Source: Armatimonadota bacterium
GTDB lineage: Bacteria > Armatimonadota > Fimbriimonadia > Fimbriimonadales > Fimbriimonadaceae
Length of the DNA stretch: 14,251 bases
Reading direction: 5' to 3'
NCBI GenBank assembly: GCA_023423495.1
Contig: JAFAFM010000329.1
Location: forward strand, 1 to 14,251
Shown here: piece by piece, positions 1 to 6,686 of the stretch
How the letters are laid out: every line of letters starts with the position of its first letter
Position numbering within the stretch: position 1 is the stretch's first letter
Notes under the pieces: model-generated
The model's database searches: none
Told to the model about the DNA's origin: nothing
Seen by the model: only the letters and a program-made list of their open reading frames with translations
Program-made: the position numbers and the translations under genes

Positions 1-195
1 TATCTGCTCTTGAGACAGGCCCTCCATTTAGGAAAGCTCGGAAACAGTTTTCGTATCGCCCTTCGCCAGGGCGATCAAGAAGCGGGAAGCAACTCCAGAC
101 GGCGATTCACCCGCCAGGAGGAACAAAACTAGAACGGCAGCAACTAAGGCAACCGCCACCACAATGACGATGCTTGCGCGCCCGGTGCGTTTCAT
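1..195 (-). pseudogene. Small membrane-anchored protein, 3' part outside window, in-frame TAA at 28-30
   Basis: The chosen ATG at 195 opens with a basic stretch (MKRTGR) and one strongly hydrophobic segment at about residues 8-28, so it looks like a single-pass inner-membrane protein with its C-terminus outside. After the membrane segment comes a helix of the type that opens small NTF2/DUF4878-like domains (SGVASRFLIALAKGDTKTV). The frame meets TAA at 28-30 and continues open as MEGLSQEQI to the window edge, so the domain seems cut just after its first helix. The frame is open upstream to 318, but that part lies over the end of the preceding gene. A GAGGT lies 13 bases before the ATG, a long spacing; coupling to the upstream gene is also possible. 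The TAA could be a natural end followed by a new ATG, because only nine further codons are visible. Function unknown. Confidence 0.5.
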
Positions 196-224
196 GCGGA
201 ACCGTTTTACCTCAAGCCTAGCAT

Positions 225-653
225 TCACGGAATCTGTCTTCCAAGCAGATACCGTGCCGCCAATGCCGTTTCCCGGGTATCCACCCGCCAATTCCCGTCG
301 GTCCGAATTAGCTTCCATATCAATGCTCGATTTGCTCCGTTGGGCAAGCGGTACCGGACAACGATTGCAGCGGCATTCGCCTGCCGCGTAACGTGCGTGA
401 TTTCGTACACCGTCCGCCTATTTGCCATCAACCCGGTAATGTAGATCCAAAGTTACTGGGTTGGCGCAGAATCAAAATTTGGCGTAACCAAACCCGAAGC
501 GTCGATCCGATTGTGTTCACTTGCCGCGAGGTGAAACTGCTTCAGCGCGGAGTCAGGCCCGTTATTTTGGAGGTTTCCGAAGATAAAGAGAGTGACCAAA
601 GTCAGCAGGATCGAAGTGAGCCATCCCAAGGTTGGAATTCCCAGTTTGGCCAT
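225..653 (-). pseudogene. Membrane-anchored NTF2-like small protein interrupted by in-frame TAA (453-455)
   Basis: One frame runs from the ATG at 653 to the TGA at 225-227, broken only by a TAA at 453-455. Residues 1-66 hold a transmembrane segment (about 9-26, LGWLTSILLTLVTLFIFG) and a helix of the NTF2/SnoaL-like type. After the stop the same frame continues with LWIYITGLMANRRTVYEI and then alternating strands ending NGANRALIWKLIRTDGNWRVD, which has the look of the final sheet of an NTF2-like fold. Neither half makes a sensible domain alone; joined they give about 142 residues. The downstream half could restart only at TTG 431 or ATG 428, neither with an evident ribosome site. A TAAGAT lies 5 bases before the first ATG. 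The next gene (195) has the same build, so the two look like diverged tandem paralogues. Function unknown; whether the stop is mutation, error or readthrough cannot be decided here. Confidence 0.65.
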
Positions 654-658
654 GGCCG

Positions 659-664
659 ATCTTA
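659..664 (-). promoter_or_regulatory. -10-like TAAGAT 5 bases before ATG 653
   Basis: Reading the minus strand, TAAGAT is followed by CGGCC and then the ATG at 653. No clear Shine-Dalgarno fits and no convincing -35 is visible. It resembles the hexamer-plus-start arrangement of other genes in this window. Confidence 0.35.
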
Positions 665-731
665 CCTAAGTGAACTCGTGCCACAGTCTGGCGTCAACAC
701 GCAGGCAAATTCACAAAATCAAGTCTGGTAT

Positions 732-773
732 TTGGCTCTTTTGCCAAGAACCGATACCATAGTGAAGAGAGGA
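732..773 (+). promoter_or_regulatory. Putative promoter and ribosome site of the DUF1501 gene, with a short inverted repeat
   Basis: TTGGCT (732-737) and TACCAT (755-760) are spaced by 17 bases and could be -35 and -10. GAGAGGA (767-773) is a plausible ribosome-binding site 12 bases before the ATG at 786. The -35 is part of a perfect inverted repeat TTGGC-TCTTTT-GCCAA (732-747), which could be an operator half-site pair or chance. The rest of the 654-785 gap shows nothing recognisable. Confidence 0.35.
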
Positions 774-785
774 AATTGAGCAACC

Positions 786-2006
786 ATGAGCGACCTTATT
801 AGCCGGAGAGACATGATCAAGCGCGGAGGCATGATTGCCGTCGGCTTAGTGGCGCCCAGATGGCTCTCGACCGTAGCCCAAGCGGACATGATCAAAACCG
901 GACGCGGCGGGAAAATTGCGAAGGACACCGTGCTTGTCGTTTGCCAGTTAAGCGGCGGCAACGATGGTCTGAATACGATCATTCCCTACGCCAATAAGGT
1001 CTACTACCAGATGCGGCCCACTCTCGGCATTCCTGAGGCCGATGTCGTAAAGCTTAACGATTCGATGGGACTTCATCCCGCCCTGGCTCCGATCGGGGAA
1101 CTCTACAAAAAAGGCAAGGTCGCGGTTGTTCAAAACGTCGGCTATCCAAAAGCTAACCGTTCTCACTTCAAGAGCATGGACATTTGGCAGTCAGCCTCAC
1201 CGGACGGCAAGATGCGGTACGGCTGGATTGGACGTCATGTTGATTCTGTAGCCGCCACCAATCCCGTCTACGCCCTTGGCCTCTCAACCGAGAAGCCGCT
1301 CGCTTTGGCCGGGAAGACGGCCAGCGTGCCTTGCTTCGCCAGCCTTGCCGATATCCAAAACATGATCGGCGATCCAGACACCGAGCGAATGCTAAGGGAA
1401 ATTCAGGGAATGGACGCCAAGGCCGGGTCCCTCGAATCCGTCGTGCAGAAGGCGAATCGCACCGCTCTAGATGCCATGGACGTCCTCGCCGCACAACTTA
1501 CCAAGTACACGCCGAAGCAGACATACGGCACGGACGCTTTTGGCAACGGCTTCAAGCAGATCGCACAGTTGGTGGCGACTTCGCCCCAGACAAGGATCGT
1601 TTACTTCAGTTCGGGTGGGTTCGATACGCACGCTCGACAAGCCGAAAACCACAGCCGACTCCTCGGCAACTTTAGCAAGGCAGTCAGCGCTTTTCAGGCA
1701 GAGATGGAAGCCTGCGGCAAAGCGGACAAGGTTATCGTCCTGGTGTTCTCCGAATTCGGTCGCCGAGTCGCAGAAAATGGAAGCCAAGGAACCGACCATG
1801 GAGCTGCGGGACCCATGCTTCTCATCGGGAACAAGGTTAAGGGCGGGCTGCACGGATCAAATCCAGACCTCCAGAATCTCGTAAATGGCGACCTGAACTT
1901 CCAAACGGACTTTCGCTCGGTCTATGCGGCGACATTAGACCAGTGGGTCGGTGGAGATTCCGGTGTCGTTCTTGGGCAGAAGTTCGATCACGCGCCCGTT
2001 TTCTGA
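786..2006 (+). CDS. DUF1501 family protein, Tat-exported
   Basis: 406 residues. The N-terminus is a twin-arginine signal: SRRDMIK at residues 6-12, a hydrophobic stretch to about 30, and a likely cleavage after AQA (33/34), so the protein is probably exported folded. DUF1501 hallmarks follow: LSGGNDGLNTIIPY near residue 57, GLHPALAPIGELYKKGKVAVVQNVGYP, the SSGGFDTHARQ segment, and FSEFGRRVAENGSQGTDHGAAGP. DUF1501 proteins belong to the alkaline phosphatase/sulfatase-like fold; the conserved D, H and G residues suggest metal binding, but no substrate is established. Many genomes pair DUF1501 with a DUF1800 gene; none is visible here, and the left neighbours run the other way. The start follows a GAGAGGA site, unlike most genes in the window. 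The last 19 bases overlap the convergent gene 1988-2875. Confidence 0.93.
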   Translation: MSDLISRRDMIKRGGMIAVGLVAPRWLSTVAQADMIKTGRGGKIAKDTVLVVCQLSGGNDGLNTIIPYANKVYYQMRPTLGIPEADVVKLNDSMGLHPALAPIGELYKKGKVAVVQNVGYPKANRSHFKSMDIWQSASPDGKMRYGWIGRHVDSVAATNPVYALGLSTEKPLALAGKTASVPCFASLADIQNMIGDPDTERMLREIQGMDAKAGSLESVVQKANRTALDAMDVLAAQLTKYTPKQTYGTDAFGNGFKQIAQLVATSPQTRIVYFSSGGFDTHARQAENHSRLLGNFSKAVSAFQAEMEACGKADKVIVLVFSEFGRRVAENGSQGTDHGAAGPMLLIGNKVKGGLHGSNPDLQNLVNGDLNFQTDFRSVYAATLDQWVGGDSGVVLGQKFDHAPVF

Positions 2007-2875
2007 TCGGGCTCGATCACCTGTCTGGGCTGCATTCTTAACCGGGTTGCGGTCTCCATATCGGTCGCCCGAATGCCGCCTACAAGATAAGCCTTCGGAC
2101 GCCTGAGCCCCAAGTCCAATAGGCGATTTTCGGCCCACAAGATGACCGGATCCACCTCTGTGACGTCCGGCATCGTCAGTTGAAGCCCTAATAGAGTCTC
2201 TTCTTGGCTCGGTAGCACCGCCGACATAGCTCTAACGCCCAAGAACCGCTCATCACCTGTTTGGCGAAGGTGGCCGATTTCCAGCTTGAGCGCATTCGCC
2301 ACCCGAATATCGGTCGAGGCAATCTTGATGTGCAACTGGATCATGTATTCCCGAACTCCAAGGACCGTGACCCCCAGCTTGGGATGAGCCCTTGAAGGAC
2401 CAAAATCAGGATTGAGCTTTATGTCTGAAATCCCTCCGAAACCGACCTTACGCATCCAAGCAATGTCTGCTTCGTGGCGACCACGGTCCGACTTCTCATA
2501 CAGAAAGATAGGAACGCCAAACGAGGCGGCCAATCTTCCGGCAAGGTTCTCCGCTTGAACAAGAGCTTCGAGCATCTCTGGCCGTTCGACATGCTCCAAC
2601 AGAATAAACGGACAAGAATCCAAGGCCCCGAGGCGGTTAACGGTGGTGTTGTGCCGGTTCAGGTCGATGACATCCATTGCCTTCAGAGCTAGCCGGAAAA
2701 CCATGTCGGCAACCACATCGGGAGTTCCAGAAAAGGCGGTGATGGTTCGGTTCAGATCTTCATCCGAACTCATCTGGTGAAAATCGATTAAGGGATGCTC
2801 GAGGACTTGGCGGAACTTACGCCGCAAGCTGCCTTCGCGGGCAAATGACCATCGAGGCACCGCCAAAATTCGCAT
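1988..2875 (-). CDS. Glutamate formiminotransferase-like protein lacking the catalytic His
   Basis: 295 residues, similar throughout to the formiminotransferase domain of folate enzymes such as FTCD. Matching landmarks are the LNRTITAFSGTPDVV segment (about 41-55), the IDLNRH...RLGALDSCPF segment (70-90), FGVPIFLYE, and NPDFGPSRAHPKLGVTVLGVREYMI. The family transfers a formimino group from formiminoglutamate to tetrahydrofolate. In the family motif H-x-G-E-H-P-R-M-G-A the second His (His82 in mammalian FTCD, from memory) is the catalytic base; here the segment is HNTTVNRLGA and that position is Val79. The N-terminal NFSEG motif is also replaced (PRWSFAREG). It may therefore be a non-transferase homologue that still binds a folate-like ligand. 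The ATG directly follows the fabI stop, in the same frame, with no ribosome site of its own, so translation is probably coupled to fabI. It ends in TGA overlapping the DUF1501 gene. Confidence 0.8.
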   Translation of the reverse strand: MRILAVPRWSFAREGSLRRKFRQVLEHPLIDFHQMSSDEDLNRTITAFSGTPDVVADMVFRLALKAMDVIDLNRHNTTVNRLGALDSCPFILLEHVERPEMLEALVQAENLAGRLAASFGVPIFLYEKSDRGRHEADIAWMRKVGFGGISDIKLNPDFGPSRAHPKLGVTVLGVREYMIQLHIKIASTDIRVANALKLEIGHLRQTGDERFLGVRAMSAVLPSQEETLLGLQLTMPDVTEVDPVILWAENRLLDLGLRRPKAYLVGGIRATDMETATRLRMQPRQVIEPDQKTGA

Positions 2876-3640
2876 TTACACGGCTACGGTGTTGTATCCC
2901 GAATCAACGTAGAGAATTTGACCCGTGACTCCCTTGCTGAGGTCACTGAGAAGGTACATGGCGGCGCTAGCGCACTCTTGCTGGCCGTATTCCCGCTTCA
3001 AAGGAGCAACTTCTTGTACGTGCTTTATAAAATCAGTAAGTCCTGAAACGCCCCTTGCCGAAATCGTGTTCACCGGGCCGGGGGAAACGGTGTTCACACG
3101 GATACCGCGTTCTCCCAAATCCGCCGAGAGATAGCGGACTGATGCTTCCAAGGCGGCCTTGGCCACGCCCATGACCTTGTAGTTGTACATGATTCGTGAG
3201 CTGCCCAGGTAGCTCAGGGTAATCACGCTGGCATCGTCATTGAGTAGTGTCTCCAGCGCCCGGCAAAGCCTGATTAGCGAGAACGCGGACGCGTTCATTG
3301 CGACTTCAAAGTCGGCCAGTTGCGTATCTATAAAGCGACCCGTCAGGGCCTCTTTAGGGGCATAGCCCACACTGTGCACAAGGAAATCCAGCTTGCCAAA
3401 CTTCGCTTTGACTTGATCGTGCAGGGTCTCAAATTCGGACTCGTTCAAGAAGTCGATAAGAAAGGGCTCGAAGCCAGATCGGCCGGTGATTAATTTGTTG
3501 ACACCATCGGCCAAACGCTCGTTTTGAGCTCCAATCCCCACGGTTGCTCCATGGCTATTGGCCATTTCGGCAATGGCCCAACCGATGGAGTTTTTGTTGG
3601 TGACGTTGAGAACGAGGCCCTTCTTTCCTTCAAGGAGCAT
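2876..3640 (-). CDS. fabI: Enoyl-[acyl-carrier-protein] reductase, FabI type
   Basis: 254 residues, the usual FabI length. FabI performs the last step of each fatty-acid elongation cycle in the cytoplasm, reducing enoyl-ACP with NAD(P)H. It is a short-chain dehydrogenase-fold enzyme with the FabI-type nucleotide site NVTNKNSIGWAIA (12-24) in place of the classical TGxxxGIG. HSVGYAP (89-95) is the substrate-loop segment. The catalytic set is clear: Tyr144 (TLSYLG), Tyr154 and Lys161 (NYKVMGVAKA), matching Tyr146, Tyr156 and Lys163 of the E. coli enzyme. GIRVNTVSPGPVNT follows as in the family. The gene starts 6 bases after a TAAACT hexamer with no Shine-Dalgarno, so it is likely leaderless. 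It shares a 33-base divergent gap with the zinc-ribbon gene at 3674 and precedes the formiminotransferase-like gene without a gap. Confidence 0.96.
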   Translation of the reverse strand: MLLEGKKGLVLNVTNKNSIGWAIAEMANSHGATVGIGAQNERLADGVNKLITGRSGFEPFLIDFLNESEFETLHDQVKAKFGKLDFLVHSVGYAPKEALTGRFIDTQLADFEVAMNASAFSLIRLCRALETLLNDDASVITLSYLGSSRIMYNYKVMGVAKAALEASVRYLSADLGERGIRVNTVSPGPVNTISARGVSGLTDFIKHVQEVAPLKREYGQQECASAAMYLLSDLSKGVTGQILYVDSGYNTVAV

Positions 3641-3646
3641 GGGGCA

Positions 3647-3652
3647 AGTTTA
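3647..3652 (-). promoter_or_regulatory. -10-like TAAACT 6 bases before fabI ATG
   Basis: On the minus strand TAAACT is followed by TGCCCC and the fabI ATG at 3640. No ribosome site fits in the 33-base gap. The spacing would place transcription start at or next to the ATG. Confidence 0.55.
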
Positions 3653-3661
3653 GCACCGAGA

Positions 3662-3667
3662 TAGACT
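3662..3667 (+). promoter_or_regulatory. -10-like TAGACT 6 bases before ATG 3674
   Basis: TAGACT is followed by GGTCGT and the ATG. It mirrors the fabI hexamer on the other strand, with 9 bases between the two. No ribosome site is seen. Confidence 0.5.
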
Positions 3668-3673
3668 GGTCGT

Positions 3674-4021
3674 ATGTTCGGCTCTATCTTCTATCACACG
3701 CGGCGCATAACAGAAACTGCTTCCGATTCGATCTCGAGTGCGCGAATGGCGGCCGAGAAGGCGGTCATGCCTGTCGAATCGCGACTAGATCAGCTTGAAC
3801 TCGCCTGTGCTGGCCTTTGGACTCTGCTTCAGCAGAAGCACGGTTACACCGAAGAAGAACTCATTGCTGCGATAACGGAAGTCGATGCACGGGACGGATT
3901 GGTCGACGGCAGAATGGGGCAGGCCAGTCGGACCTGTCCGCACTGCCATCGACGGCTGCTCGCCCGAGATTCTCCGAAATGTTCTTGGTGCGGATGCGAT
4001 TTACCTACCAGCCCTTTCTAA
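3674..4021 (+). CDS. Small protein with C-terminal zinc ribbon, function unknown
   Basis: 115 residues. The first two thirds look helical, with a stretch (SRLDQLELACAGLWTLLQQKHGYTEEELIAAITEVD, about 36-71) that could form a short coiled coil or dimer helix. The C-terminus is a four-cysteine zinc ribbon: Cys88 and Cys91 (CPHC) with Cys103 and Cys106 (CSWC), plus a nearby Cys108. There is no signal peptide. I do not recognise the family; such ribbons often serve in protein or nucleic-acid contacts, but nothing here decides which. Transcription probably begins at or near the ATG from the TAGACT hexamer, back to back with fabI. Its stop TAA (4019-4021) overlaps the TAG of the convergent J-domain/WD40 gene by 4 bases. 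The cysteine pairing and both neighbour junctions support a real gene. Confidence 0.75.
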   Translation: MFGSIFYHTRRITETASDSISSARMAAEKAVMPVESRLDQLELACAGLWTLLQQKHGYTEEELIAAITEVDARDGLVDGRMGQASRTCPHCHRRLLARDSPKCSWCGCDLPTSPF

Positions 4022-5202
4022 CCGGGATCTTTCGCTATAACGTCCCACAGCCGGACCAGCTTGTCCTGTCCGCCAGCGGCCAGGCTTTCACCGTTGGGGC
4101 TGAACGCCACGCAGGAGATTGGACGGTTGCTCGCTTCAATGCGGACATTGCCAATTCCCTTTGCGGCATTCCACAGGCCGACCGTACCATCGCGGGAGCC
4201 GCTGGCAATCAGCCAGGAGTTAGGATGAAACGCGAGCGCTTCAATTGGTTTTGTGTGGCCGTAAACCATCTTTTCCATAATCCCATCGCTTAATCTGAAA
4301 ATCCGAATGGAAAGGTCAACCGCCGCAATCGCTAGGTAGCGGGCATCCGGAGAGAATGCAAGGGCAGTGACCGTAGATCTGACTTGGCGGATCGTGCGGA
4401 GCAACCGACCCGTGGCGCCGTTCAAGATGCAAACGGTGGCATCGGCTGATCCAGTAGCGAGGAATTTTCCGTTTGCCGACCAGGCGACTGCAGTAACCGC
4501 ATCGCTGTGATCGACCTTTCGATACAGATTTGACCCAAGGTGAGTGTCGCTGACTGAGAGGGTGTGGTGCAGAGAGCCGGTAGCTAACGAATTACCATCT
4601 GCGCTGATCGACAAGCAGGAAACCCATTCCTCGTTGGATGCTTTCCAAGACTGGACTCGGTCATGATCCACATGCCAAAAGCTGATCTGGGATTCCGCGC
4701 TTCCAGCGGCGACCAGCCGCTCATCTTGAAAGGCCCTTAACACGGAAATCACGCCGTTGTCGAGTTTCATCTTTCGGGCGGGCTTGTCGTTGTTCCCCCA
4801 CCAGATCACTTCGTTATCGAAGGCGCTGGACACCAGTTGACCTGTGTCTGGCGCGAAAGTAACGGCATAAACAGGCGTCATGTGCGCCTTCAACCGTGTT
4901 CGAAGTTTGACGACGACGGGCTTGCGAACTCGGTGCGACCGGTCCTCCGGTTCCAAGCTGCCACCACGTAACAGCGCGTCATACTCCGACCTCCGCGCAG
5001 GGTCCATCAACGTCTGGAATGCCTCATTGATTCGCGCCATGTTCTCGTGCGCGAGAGGATCTTCGCTTACGTCAGGGTGATGCTTTTGGGCAAGCCTTCG
5101 ATAGGCTTTGCGCAAAGTATCTTGCTCGGCATTTGGGCCAACTCCCAAAATGTCGTAATAAGTGGCGGTCAGGGTCTTCAATTCAGGGTCCGATCTGCCC
5201 AA
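4018..5202 (-). CDS. J-domain protein fused to a seven-blade WD40 propeller
   Basis: 394 residues from a TTG start at 5202. A J domain occupies about residues 14-78: YYDILGV, helix II with KAYRRLAQKHHPD, the diagnostic HPD at 42-44, and a third helix ending RRSEYDALLRGG. J domains stimulate the ATPase of DnaK/Hsp70. After a short basic linker (about 80-105), seven WD40-type repeats fill the rest, enough for one complete propeller; examples are HTKPIEALAFHP...GTVGLWNA and SNRPISCVAFSPNG...KLVRLWDV. The glycine-rich region and zinc fingers of classical DnaJ are absent. The likely role is a dedicated co-chaperone whose propeller selects a client or site; this is inference. A second in-frame TTG at 5181 is an equally possible start; neither has a ribosome site. 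It lies 92 bases downstream of the phosphomannomutase gene, with no convincing terminator between. Confidence 0.9.
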   Translation of the reverse strand: MGRSDPELKTLTATYYDILGVGPNAEQDTLRKAYRRLAQKHHPDVSEDPLAHENMARINEAFQTLMDPARRSEYDALLRGGSLEPEDRSHRVRKPVVVKLRTRLKAHMTPVYAVTFAPDTGQLVSSAFDNEVIWWGNNDKPARKMKLDNGVISVLRAFQDERLVAAGSAESQISFWHVDHDRVQSWKASNEEWVSCLSISADGNSLATGSLHHTLSVSDTHLGSNLYRKVDHSDAVTAVAWSANGKFLATGSADATVCILNGATGRLLRTIRQVRSTVTALAFSPDARYLAIAAVDLSIRIFRLSDGIMEKMVYGHTKPIEALAFHPNSWLIASGSRDGTVGLWNAAKGIGNVRIEASNRPISCVAFSPNGESLAAGGQDKLVRLWDVIAKDPG

Positions 5203-5294
5203 GTGCCGGGCAGCAATCTTTTATTTTACTTGTGAGGCAGAGGCTAGGGCAGCCTGTTGGGCCCCTTGGAAATGGATGGTCTTCGGCTTTCGAG

Positions 5295-6647
5295 CTAGCT
5301 TCGGACGTGCTGAAGAAGTTCTGCCGTCTTTGCTTCCATTAAGGGCCGATCTCCACGCGTTTCTACGTTCAACCGTATTACTGGTTCCGTGTTGGACCCA
5401 CGCAAGTTAAAGCGCCATTCTGGATATTCCACGGAAAGACCATCGATCTTATCGATCTTGCCATCCGAATACAGGCCTTCAACCTTGTCCAAAACGGTCT
5501 TCACGTCCGGCACCGTGGAGTTAATCTCGCCCGAGCACGGGTAGCTCGAAATCATCTCGTCGACCAGATCGGCGAGATCGCGTCCGGTTTGAGACACGAG
5601 CCGAGCGATCAGCAAGAACGGGATCATGCCGCTGTCGCAATACCAATGATCCTTGAAGTAGTGGTGGGCGCTCATTTCCCCGCCATAAATGGCGTCTTCG
5701 GCTCGCATCTTTTCTTTGATAAAGGCATGCCCACTCTTGCAAACCACAGCACGGCCTCCGAGCCGCCCGACAATATCCAAGGTGTTCCAGGTCAGCCGCG
5801 GATCATAAATGATCGTGTGGTTCGGATCCTTCTGCAAGATGGCTTGGGTGAGGAGGCCCACGATGTAATAGCCTTCGATGAAGTTGCCTTGACTATCGAA
5901 GAAGAAACAGCGGTCGTAGTCGCCGTCCCAAGCCACGCCGAAGGCGTACTCGCCACTCCGCATCTTGTCCTCGGTCATCGCCCTCGATTCTTCCAAGATC
6001 GGGTTCGGCACCCCGTTGGGGAATTCACCATCGGGCTCTTCACGCAGCAGGTCGACTTCCAGAGGCAGGTGGGGAAGCAATCCTTTCAGCGCGATCCCGG
6101 CCGCGCCATTCCCAGGATCAGCCAGCACCTTGAGCGGCTTGACATCCGCTGGATCCACAATCTTCAGCAGGTGCGCGACGAAATCGGGGTACGCGTCAAT
6201 GTTCTCCACATGCCCGTTCCCCGTCGGAATGGGCCTGGATTCCAGGTACGTGGCGGCCAACTTTTCAATTTCAAATAGGCCAGAGTCTCCGCTAATCGGT
6301 CGGCTATGCGATCGGACCATCTTCATCCCGTTGTATTCCGGCGGGTTGTGGCTGGCCGTGATCATGATGCCGCCGTCCAACCCGTACGCCGCAGTTGCGA
6401 AGTAGACCATCTCGGTGCCGATCATTCCCAAGTGGACCACGTCGACCCCAGCTTCGGTCAACCCTAAAGCCAAAGCTTTGTAAAGCTCAGGGCCGCTTAG
6501 TCGAATGTCATAACCAATGCAGACCTTCTTCGGAAGAATTTGGTGCGCGTAAGCTCGCCCGATCGCGTAGGCAATTTCGGGATTGAGTTCTGAAGGCACC
6601 TTGCCACGAACGTCGTACGCCTTGAAGCATGGAAGATACTGGCCCAT
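5295..6647 (-). CDS. manB: Phosphomannomutase (possibly also phosphoglucomutase)
   Basis: 450 residues, full length for the alpha-D-phosphohexomutase family (ManB/CpsG type). It interconverts mannose-6-phosphate and mannose-1-phosphate, feeding GDP-mannose for surface polysaccharides. The active-site phosphoserine loop is TASHNP (Ser99). The metal loop is DGDYDR (241-246). The sugar-binding loop GEMSAHHYF (323-331) is typical of phosphomannomutases, and RGSNTEP (416-422) binds the phosphate. All four loops are intact. The start ATG has no Shine-Dalgarno but follows TAAACT by 8 bases. It is divergent from endonuclease IV across 39 bases. The symbol follows the family name; dual glucose/mannose specificity, as in AlgC, cannot be excluded. 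Confidence 0.94.
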   Translation of the reverse strand: MGQYLPCFKAYDVRGKVPSELNPEIAYAIGRAYAHQILPKKVCIGYDIRLSGPELYKALALGLTEAGVDVVHLGMIGTEMVYFATAAYGLDGGIMITASHNPPEYNGMKMVRSHSRPISGDSGLFEIEKLAATYLESRPIPTGNGHVENIDAYPDFVAHLLKIVDPADVKPLKVLADPGNGAAGIALKGLLPHLPLEVDLLREEPDGEFPNGVPNPILEESRAMTEDKMRSGEYAFGVAWDGDYDRCFFFDSQGNFIEGYYIVGLLTQAILQKDPNHTIIYDPRLTWNTLDIVGRLGGRAVVCKSGHAFIKEKMRAEDAIYGGEMSAHHYFKDHWYCDSGMIPFLLIARLVSQTGRDLADLVDEMISSYPCSGEINSTVPDVKTVLDKVEGLYSDGKIDKIDGLSVEYPEWRFNLRGSNTEPVIRLNVETRGDRPLMEAKTAELLQHVRS

Positions 6648-6655
6648 CTCAGGCT

Positions 6656-6661
6656 AGTTTA
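6656..6661 (-). promoter_or_regulatory. -10-like TAAACT 8 bases before phosphomannomutase ATG
   Basis: On the minus strand TAAACT is followed by AGCCTGAG and the ATG at 6647. No clear -35 element or ribosome site is visible. Confidence 0.45.
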
Positions 6662-6674
6662 GACGATCACAAGA

Positions 6675-6680
6675 CATAAT
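6675..6680 (+). promoter_or_regulatory. -10-like CATAAT 6 bases before endonuclease IV ATG
   Basis: CATAAT is followed by CCCGCC and the ATG at 6687. It is a good match to a bacterial -10 and there is no ribosome site, consistent with a leaderless transcript. Confidence 0.5.
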
Positions 6681-6686
6681 CCCGCC

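Noticed and set aside
393..779. 128-codon plus-strand open frame
   Set aside because: Composition is unlike a real protein and it lies antisense to the small membrane protein gene.
2876..2878. fabI TAA as a readthrough site giving a FabI-formiminotransferase fusion
   Set aside because: The two genes are in the same frame, but FabI ends here at its normal length and the next protein begins at its normal start; TAAATG is an ordinary operon junction.
5203..5294. Terminator between phosphomannomutase and the J/WD40 gene
   Set aside because: No stem followed by a T-run on the minus strand was found; short GC-rich matches only.
5589..6278. 229-codon plus-strand open frame opposite phosphomannomutase
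   Set aside because: It is the antisense shadow of a well-supported gene with no recognisable domain.
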